Below are positions 6,367 to 9,995 of a stretch of DNA of 9,995 nt, piece after piece (the first letter of the stretch is position 1; every line of letters starts with the position of its first letter). A model generated the notes under the pieces. The model was not told where the DNA came from, made no database searches, and saw nothing but the letters and a program-made list of their open reading frames with translations. The translations under genes and the position numbers were made by a program. This DNA comes from Candidatus Limnocylindrales bacterium (GTDB lineage Bacteria; Chloroflexota; Limnocylindria; Limnocylindrales; CSP1-4): NCBI GenBank assembly GCA_031292335.1, contig JARLHH010000077.1:1-9995 (forward strand), in the 5' to 3' direction.

Positions 6367-6373
6367 CCTCCTT
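6367..6373 (-). promoter_or_regulatory. Strong Shine-Dalgarno (AAGGAGG) for the acidic duplicated protein
   Basis: Read on the minus strand, AAGGAGG is followed by eight bases and ATG 6358. It fixes the start and lies in the 50-base gap after the preceding gene, consistent with a separately initiated cistron on a shared message. Confidence 0.65.
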
Positions 6374-6408
6374 CTCGTTCGATTCCCGGACTCCGTCGAA
6401 GCCCGGCG

Positions 6409-6735
6409 CTAGGGGTGGTACTCCAGGTCGGTGCCCATCCGCTCACGGAGGAACATCGAGTGATGGCGCTCGAAGATCCACTCGCCGGCCCGGTGGCCGA
6501 GTGCGCGAGCGCCCTCGTCGGCCTCGAGCTTGTCAAGCGTGGCGTAGTCGGGCAGGTCCATCAGGATCACGTTGTCGAAGTCCCAGCCGTGGGCCACGTT
6601 GTACCAGCCCAGGAACCGGATGCCGAACTTCTCCTCGTACTCCCGCACCTGGCGCGGGAAGATCGTGCGCATGAAGAACTTGAAGAACGGGTCGCGCCCG
6701 CGCCGGACCGAGAAGTAGGTCGCCAGCACCGGCAC
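6409..6735 (-). CDS. Small protein, possible dimeric alpha/beta-barrel (ferredoxin-like) fold
   Basis: A 108-residue protein of unknown function. It runs VPVLATYFSVRRGRD, a helix around FPRQVREYEEKFG (27-38), a strand FLGWYNVAHGWDFDN (41-55), VILMDLPDYATLDKLEADEG (56-75) and a helix with HRAGEWIFERHH (81-92). The order strand-helix-strand-strand-helix, the length and the phrase 'xxxMDLPDYATLDKLEAD' resemble stress-responsive A/B-barrel, EthD or NIPSNAP-type proteins, but I cannot assign a family. Histidines at 49, 81, 91 and 92 and many tryptophans and tyrosines could line a small-molecule site. GTG 6735 is preceded at ten bases by AAGGAGG (6752-6746); an in-frame GTG at 6774 would give 121 residues. 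It lies 79 bases after the two-TM protein gene and 50 before the acidic-protein gene. Confidence 0.75.
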   Translation of the reverse strand: MPVLATYFSVRRGRDPFFKFFMRTIFPRQVREYEEKFGIRFLGWYNVAHGWDFDNVILMDLPDYATLDKLEADEGARALGHRAGEWIFERHHSMFLRERMGTDLEYHP

Positions 6736-6814
6736 GAAAGTCAGCCCTCCTTGATCTGCCGGCTCGTCCGGCACGCGGATCTCGCCCTGGGTCGTTTGCC
6801 GTTCGCGGCGACGC

Positions 6815-7360
6815 CTATTCTCGCACGCCCTCCGACCCTGGCTCGACCGCCGGCGCGTCCACCGGGTCCGGCGCGTCCGGCCCGTGCGTCGACTCCGGCG
6901 CGTCCGGCGGCCCGTCGGGCGTGCTGGCATCTCCGGCGCCCGAAGCCTTCGGCAGGGCGTCCTCCATCTCCCCCACCGTCGGCGTGGCGCTCGCCAGGGG
7001 CCGGCGGCGACCCACATCGCGGCGATCGGCCGCCACCAGGCGCAACAGGAAGATCATCGTCTGGCCCACGAACAGCAGCAGGCCCAGCACGATGAACAGG
7101 AGCGCCGCGAGCACCTCGAACGGCCAGTTCAGGTTCACGCCCACCGGGATCAGCACGAGGAAGATCGCGAGGACCGCCGCCTGGAACCAGAAGCAGCCCA
7201 GGCCCGGGCCGCGGGCGGCGTCGAGCTCCGCGCCCTTGTAAGCGGGGCGGCGGGCTGCCACGTCGGCGGAGCTGCGACGTGTGCCGCGTGGGGCGTCATC
7301 CGCAGGCGGTGGGAGCGGCTCGGGTTCCGGGGCGGACGTTGGTGTCGGGGCGTCGATCAC
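6815..7360 (-). CDS. Two-TM membrane protein with disordered acidic/Pro-rich tails, function unknown
   Basis: A 181-residue protein. Residues 1-50 are Pro/Ala/Asp/Glu-rich and probably disordered, residues ~57-75 (FWFQAAVLAIFLVLIPVGV) and ~81-108 (FEVLAALLFIVLGLLLFVG and onwards) are hydrophobic helices joined by a very short loop, and 112-181 is another disordered tail rich in Pro, Asp and Ala. A basic patch (ADRRDVGRRR, 111-120) directly after the second helix suggests, by the positive-inside rule, that both tails are cytoplasmic. The start is GTG 7360; a GAGGG about 12 bases before it is only a weak ribosome site. It is followed after 79 bases by the small alpha/beta-barrel-like gene and preceded by the J-domain gene at 71 bases. 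I do not recognise the family, and low-complexity tails limit any homology claim. Confidence 0.75.
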   Translation of the reverse strand: MIDAPTPTSAPEPEPLPPPADDAPRGTRRSSADVAARRPAYKGAELDAARGPGLGCFWFQAAVLAIFLVLIPVGVNLNWPFEVLAALLFIVLGLLLFVGQTMIFLLRLVAADRRDVGRRRPLASATPTVGEMEDALPKASGAGDASTPDGPPDAPESTHGPDAPDPVDAPAVEPGSEGVRE

Positions 7361-7431
7361 GAGTCGGGTATCCCTCGGCGGCTTCCCGGACCTGGCGGCT
7401 GGGTCGGCCAGACAATACGCCCCGACGATCG

Positions 7432-8010
7432 TCAGCGTCCGAAGATTCGACTTCCCCGTCGCGACGGGTCATTCGCGCCCGTTTTCGGCTGGTCACGCAA
7501 ACCGTGCCGGCGAAGGATGGCATCGATCTCGGCGGCGTAGGAATGTGCCTCGGTTCGGGGCTCCAGCCACTGGAGGTAGCCGAGGTCCTGGCGCGCGATC
7601 TCGCCCAGCGACCACCCGTAGTACGCGCCGAAGTCGAGCACGCTGCCCGACGGATGTCCGGGTGGCGGGCCGGCGGAGCCCGTCCAGGGCGGGGCGTCGT
7701 CGGGCGGTGCCGGTCGCGCGTGGGCTGTCGGGCTGGTCCCAGGCGTGCCGGACGAACCCGCCGCGGACGTGGAGCCGGCACTCTGAGCCTGCACCGATTC
7801 CCTTCGCGCCCGGTGATATGCGGCGCGACGTTCGGCAGTCCCGATAGCTTCCCACGCCGCGTTCAACTCGCGCATGCGAGCCTCGCCGTCCGGCCCCGCG
7901 ATGTCCGGGTGGAAGCGCTGGGCAAGCGCCCGGTAAGCGGCGCGCAGCACCGCATCGTCCGCGGTCGGCGCCACCTGCAGCACCTCGTACGGGTCGCGGG
8001 CCTCGCTCAC
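7432..8010 (-). CDS. J-domain protein with C-terminal YxGWSLGEIA module
   Basis: A 192-residue protein. Residues 6-68 form a J domain: DPYEVLQVAPTADD, then helix II AVLRAAYRALAQRF, the HPD tripeptide at 34-36 that stimulates Hsp70 ATPase, and helix III RMRELNAAWEAIG. There is no Gly/Phe region, zinc-finger or substrate domain, so it is not DnaJ itself but a class III-type J-protein. A Ser/Ala/Gly/Pro linker (70-122) leads to a compact C-terminal module, GSVLDFGAYYGWSLGEIARQ then DLGYLQWL (122-149), resembling the 'FGKYKG...YLxWL' segment of DUF3820-like proteins. The last 20 residues are basic. The start GTG 8010 is ten bases after a purine run (GGAGGAGAGGGGGG). It diverges from the decarboxylase gene. 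Its substrate is unknown; the C-terminal module probably chooses it. Confidence 0.87.
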   Translation of the reverse strand: MSEARDPYEVLQVAPTADDAVLRAAYRALAQRFHPDIAGPDGEARMRELNAAWEAIGTAERRAAYHRARRESVQAQSAGSTSAAGSSGTPGTSPTAHARPAPPDDAPPWTGSAGPPPGHPSGSVLDFGAYYGWSLGEIARQDLGYLQWLEPRTEAHSYAAEIDAILRRHGLRDQPKTGANDPSRRGSRIFGR

Positions 8011-8062
8011 GGGACCGATGCCCCCCTCTCCTCCGCCTTCGCACGACGCTGCGCCGGCGCTC

Positions 8063-8068
8063 AAAGTA
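8063..8068 (-). promoter_or_regulatory. Candidate -10 element (TACTTT) for the J-domain gene and minus-strand gene run
   Basis: On the minus strand TACTTT fits TAnnnT and lies in the only AT-richer spot (GCATACTTTGAG) of the 150-base divergent intergenic region 8011-8160. It is about 53 bases before the GTG at 8010, leaving a leader that holds the purine-rich ribosome site. No convincing -35 is seen. Confidence 0.35.
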
Positions 8069-8146
8069 TGCAACACCGCGAGCCCCCGCAGCGCGGGTTC
8101 CACGGCCTGCCGCGCACCGCGACCTCGCGGATGGGGGCGTCTCCGC

Positions 8147-8152
8147 TACGAT
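8147..8152 (+). promoter_or_regulatory. Candidate -10 element (TACGAT), leaderless type, for the decarboxylase gene
   Basis: TACGAT fits TAnnnT with an eight-base spacer (TCCCGGCG) to ATG 8161, so transcription would start at or next to the ATG. There is no Shine-Dalgarno in the spacer. The arrangement repeats that at 1286-1291. Confidence 0.42.
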
Positions 8153-8160
8153 TCCCGGCG

Positions 8161-9816
8161 ATGCACGAGGACCAAGTCGATCCCCTCGCCCGCTTTCGCT
8201 GGCACCCGGAACCGGAGCTGCTGGGGATCGGTGACGAGGCCACCAGCCGCGCGGCGCTCGAGCGCCTGGGAGCCGCCGCCTGGCAGACCAGCCTGGATTA
8301 CCTCTATCGCGAGGGCGTCCGCCGCGGGACGAGCCCCGCGTCGTACGCGGAGCTTCGGGCCGGGTACTTCGGCCCGACCGGCAAGCCCGGCTCGGCGCCG
8401 GCCGGGCCGACCATGTCACGGGAGATCCTCGCCGAGTTCACGGCCCGGCTGGCGCCGTACCAGCTCAACCCGTACCACCCCGGCGTCCTCAGCTACTTCA
8501 CACCGCCGCCGCTCGTGCTCTCGATCATCGGCGAGCTCCTTGCCCAGTGGGTCAACCAGGGGATCGACGTCTACCAGGCGGGGCCGGTCGGTGCCTTCGT
8601 CGAGGAGGAGGTCGATCGCTGGCTGTGCGATCTCGTCGGGTATGACGAGGCGAGCTGGGGCGTGCTGACGTCCGGCGGCACGATGGCCAACCTCATGGCG
8701 CTGACGGTGGTCCGCGACGTCCACCTCGCGCGGCTCGTGGCCGCCGCTGCCGCCGGGCTGCCGCCGACCGCTGCCCTGGATCCGGCGTGCCTCGCCGCGG
8801 GCGGCGTGCCCGCCTTCCCGGCCGTGCCGCGCGGGGCCGGGCTGGAGGGCGTCCGGGTCTACGCCAGCGACCAGGCCCATTTCTCGATCGCGAAGGCGCT
8901 CGACATCCTGGGCTTCCCGGCGCCGACGCTGCATGTCGTGCCATCCGACGAACGGTTCCGTCTCCGCGGCGAGGCGGTCGCCGCGGCGGTCGCGGACGAC
9001 GTTGCGGCGGGCCTCCGCCCGCTGGCCATCACGGCCGTCGCCGGGAGCACGAACACCGGCGCGGTGGACGCGACCGGCGAGCTGGCCGTCGTGGCGGCGG
9101 CCCACGGGCTGTGGCTCCACGTGGACGCGGCCTACGGCGGGGCGGCGCTCCTCTCCTCGCGGGACGCCGGCCGCGTGCCAGACCTCGCTCGGGCCGACTC
9201 GATCACGATCGACCCCCACAAGTGGTTCTTCCAGGCCTATGACATCGGCGGCCTCCTGGTGCGCCGGCAGGACGACCTCAGGCAGACGTTCCATCGCACG
9301 CCGGAGTACTACCGCCACGGCAATCCAGGCGAGGACCCGATCCACTGGCACCAGTACAGCTTCGAGGGCACGCGGCGGTTCCGGGCGCTCAAGCTCTGGG
9401 CCAGCTGGAAGCACCTCGGGACGTCCGGCCTGGGACGCCTGGTGGAGATGAACGACGATCTCGCGGCGCACCTCGCCGCCCGGATCGCGGCGAGCGACGA
9501 CCTGGAGGCGATCCCGGACGGCTTCCCGGACCTGTCCGTCGTCTGCTTCCGGCACGTCCCGGGCGGGCGGGCCCGCGCGTCTGCGCTCGAGGCAGCCGAC
9601 CCGACGGCGCTCGACCGCTACACGGACCTGCTCTGCGAGGCGCTGGTCCGTTCCGGCGAGGGCTGGCTCTCCACCACCATCCTGCGCAGTCGGACGTACC
9701 TGCGGGCGGGGATCGTCAACTACCTGAGCTCGCCGGCGGCCGTGGACGAGGTCCTCGCCTCGCTCCGTCGCCTGGCACCCGCCTCTGCGGAGGCGGCCGG
9801 CCTGCCCGGGACCTGA
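8161..9816 (+). CDS. Group II PLP-dependent amino acid decarboxylase
   Basis: A 551-residue cytoplasmic enzyme of the aromatic amino acid / glutamate / histidine decarboxylase superfamily (fold type I). Visible features: the N-terminal segment with NPYHPGVLSYF, GELLAQWVNQGIDVYQAGPV around the substrate side, the phosphate-binding TSGGTMANL near 170-178, His240 in ASDQAHFSIAKA expected to stack on the PLP ring, Asp322 in LHVDAAYGG contacting the pyridine nitrogen, and Lys354 in ITIDPHKWFF as the Schiff-base lysine. The C-terminal domain follows with a RALKLWASWKHLG segment. A Gly/Ala/Pro-rich insertion precedes His240 (about 200-232). Substrate cannot be told from sequence alone; aromatic amino acids, glutamate and diaminobutyrate are all possible. 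The frame stays open upstream to 7279, but ATG 8161 is chosen because the promoter hexamer sits eight bases before it and homology-like sequence begins there. It stands alone, divergent from the J-domain gene. Confidence 0.92.
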   Translation: MHEDQVDPLARFRWHPEPELLGIGDEATSRAALERLGAAAWQTSLDYLYREGVRRGTSPASYAELRAGYFGPTGKPGSAPAGPTMSREILAEFTARLAPYQLNPYHPGVLSYFTPPPLVLSIIGELLAQWVNQGIDVYQAGPVGAFVEEEVDRWLCDLVGYDEASWGVLTSGGTMANLMALTVVRDVHLARLVAAAAAGLPPTAALDPACLAAGGVPAFPAVPRGAGLEGVRVYASDQAHFSIAKALDILGFPAPTLHVVPSDERFRLRGEAVAAAVADDVAAGLRPLAITAVAGSTNTGAVDATGELAVVAAAHGLWLHVDAAYGGAALLSSRDAGRVPDLARADSITIDPHKWFFQAYDIGGLLVRRQDDLRQTFHRTPEYYRHGNPGEDPIHWHQYSFEGTRRFRALKLWASWKHLGTSGLGRLVEMNDDLAAHLAARIAASDDLEAIPDGFPDLSVVCFRHVPGGRARASALEAADPTALDRYTDLLCEALVRSGEGWLSTTILRSRTYLRAGIVNYLSSPAAVDEVLASLRRLAPASAEAAGLPGT

Positions 9817-9833
9817 GCGCCGGACGGGCTCGA

Positions 9834-9995
9834 TCAGTCCTGCCGCCGCTCACGGCCCGCCCGCCAGTCGGCCAGCCGGTACCACTCCCCGACGGCCGGC
9901 AGGAACCACGGACGGCCCTCGTAGGGCGCCGGGACGAGCGGAAAGCGAAGCGACGCCAGCGCGGGCGCTGGCTCGCCGCCGAGGATCCAGCCCGC
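9834..9995 (-). CDS. C-terminal fragment of a minus-strand gene cut by the window edge, possibly an FAD-dependent oxidoreductase
   Basis: Reading minus from the edge, 53 codons are open to TGA at 9836-9834. The sequence includes GWILGGEPAPALASLRFPLV and the following WFLPAVGEWYRLADWRAG, ending in a basic tail RERRQD. Codon use and amino-acid composition look like real protein. 'LGGEPxxxLxxLRF' resembles the last helix and tail of FAD-dependent (amino acid oxidase-like) oxidoreductases, but this is weak. The gene converges on the decarboxylase gene with only 17 bases between the two stop codons and no obvious intrinsic terminator. Confidence 0.6.
   Translation of the reverse strand, partial: AGWILGGEPAPALASLRFPLVPAPYEGRPWFLPAVGEWYRLADWRAGRERRQD

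Noticed and set aside
4152..6412. Large plus-strand open frames opposite pyrK, pyrD and the acidic gene
   Set aside because: They are antisense shadows. The minus frames carry the FAD, [2Fe-2S] and FMN motifs and the strong AAGGAGG before the acidic gene.
7279..8160. Upstream 294-codon extension of the decarboxylase frame
   Set aside because: It overlaps the J-domain gene on the other strand, has Arg-rich shadow composition, and decarboxylase-like sequence begins only after ATG 8161.
8416..9555. 379-codon minus-strand open frame
   Set aside because: It is antisense to the PLP decarboxylase and rich in Arg, Val, Glu and Asp repeats with no domain; the plus frame has His240, Asp322 and Lys354.
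9781..9794. Hairpin GCCTC-TGCG-GAGGC near the decarboxylase end
   Set aside because: The stem lies inside the coding sequence and no T-tract follows, so it is not supported as a terminator.
1..9995. Search for CRISPR arrays, tRNA or rRNA genes, insertion sequences, phage genes or toxin-antitoxin pairs
   Set aside because: I saw no regularly spaced repeats, cloverleaf-like sequence, transposase motif or paired terminal inverted repeats in the window.

Overview
This is a GC-rich bacterial chromosomal window with frequent GTG starts and third-codon-position G/C bias. The gene set is heme A synthase, a class 1B PyrD/PyrK pair, a lipoprotein with a YtkA-like plus thioredoxin-like layout, and short TAnnnT promoter hexamers placed 6-8 bases before start codons. 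Together these suggest a high-GC member of the Chloroflexota (Limnocylindria / Ellin6529-like). That placement is an inference from gene style and remembered protein families; no marker gene proves it. I see no mobile element, rRNA, tRNA, CRISPR array or phage gene, and it reads as ordinary core chromosome.

Layout. Positions 1-1145 (minus) hold heme A synthase (CtaA), cut by the left edge, with a low-complexity tail that may lead into a fused partner. Divergent from it, 1298-2305 (plus) is a secreted lipoprotein with a thioredoxin-like C-terminal domain. At 2438-2509 (plus) is a 23-residue Lys/Pro-rich small protein with a near-perfect Shine-Dalgarno. From 8010 down to 2601 seven genes run in a row on the minus strand: J-domain protein, two-TM membrane protein, small alpha/beta-barrel-like protein, duplicated acidic protein, pyrK, pyrD and pyrE. 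On the plus strand 8161-9816 is a group II PLP-dependent decarboxylase, divergent from the J-domain gene. At the right edge is the C-terminus of a minus-strand gene (9834-9995).

How the genes work together. pyrK, pyrD and pyrE supply two consecutive steps of de novo UMP synthesis. PyrK and PyrD form the NAD-linked dihydroorotate dehydrogenase and overlap by four bases (GTGA); PyrE converts orotate to OMP. The four genes upstream of pyrK are co-oriented and closely spaced, and two have strong ribosome sites, so they may be co-transcribed, but nothing in them links them to pyrimidines. CtaA (heme A for cytochrome oxidase) and the divergent lipoprotein share a 152-base promoter region, which makes an extracytoplasmic redox or oxidase-assembly role for the lipoprotein possible but unproven.

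I did not find a clearly new biological system. The best candidates for a closer look are the 23-aa peptide, the internally duplicated acidic protein, the CX4C thioredoxin-like lipoprotein beside ctaA, the -10-like hexamers close to several start codons (possible leaderless transcripts), and the extra low-complexity segments in CtaA, PyrD and PyrK. No gene-free stretch exceeds 300 bases.
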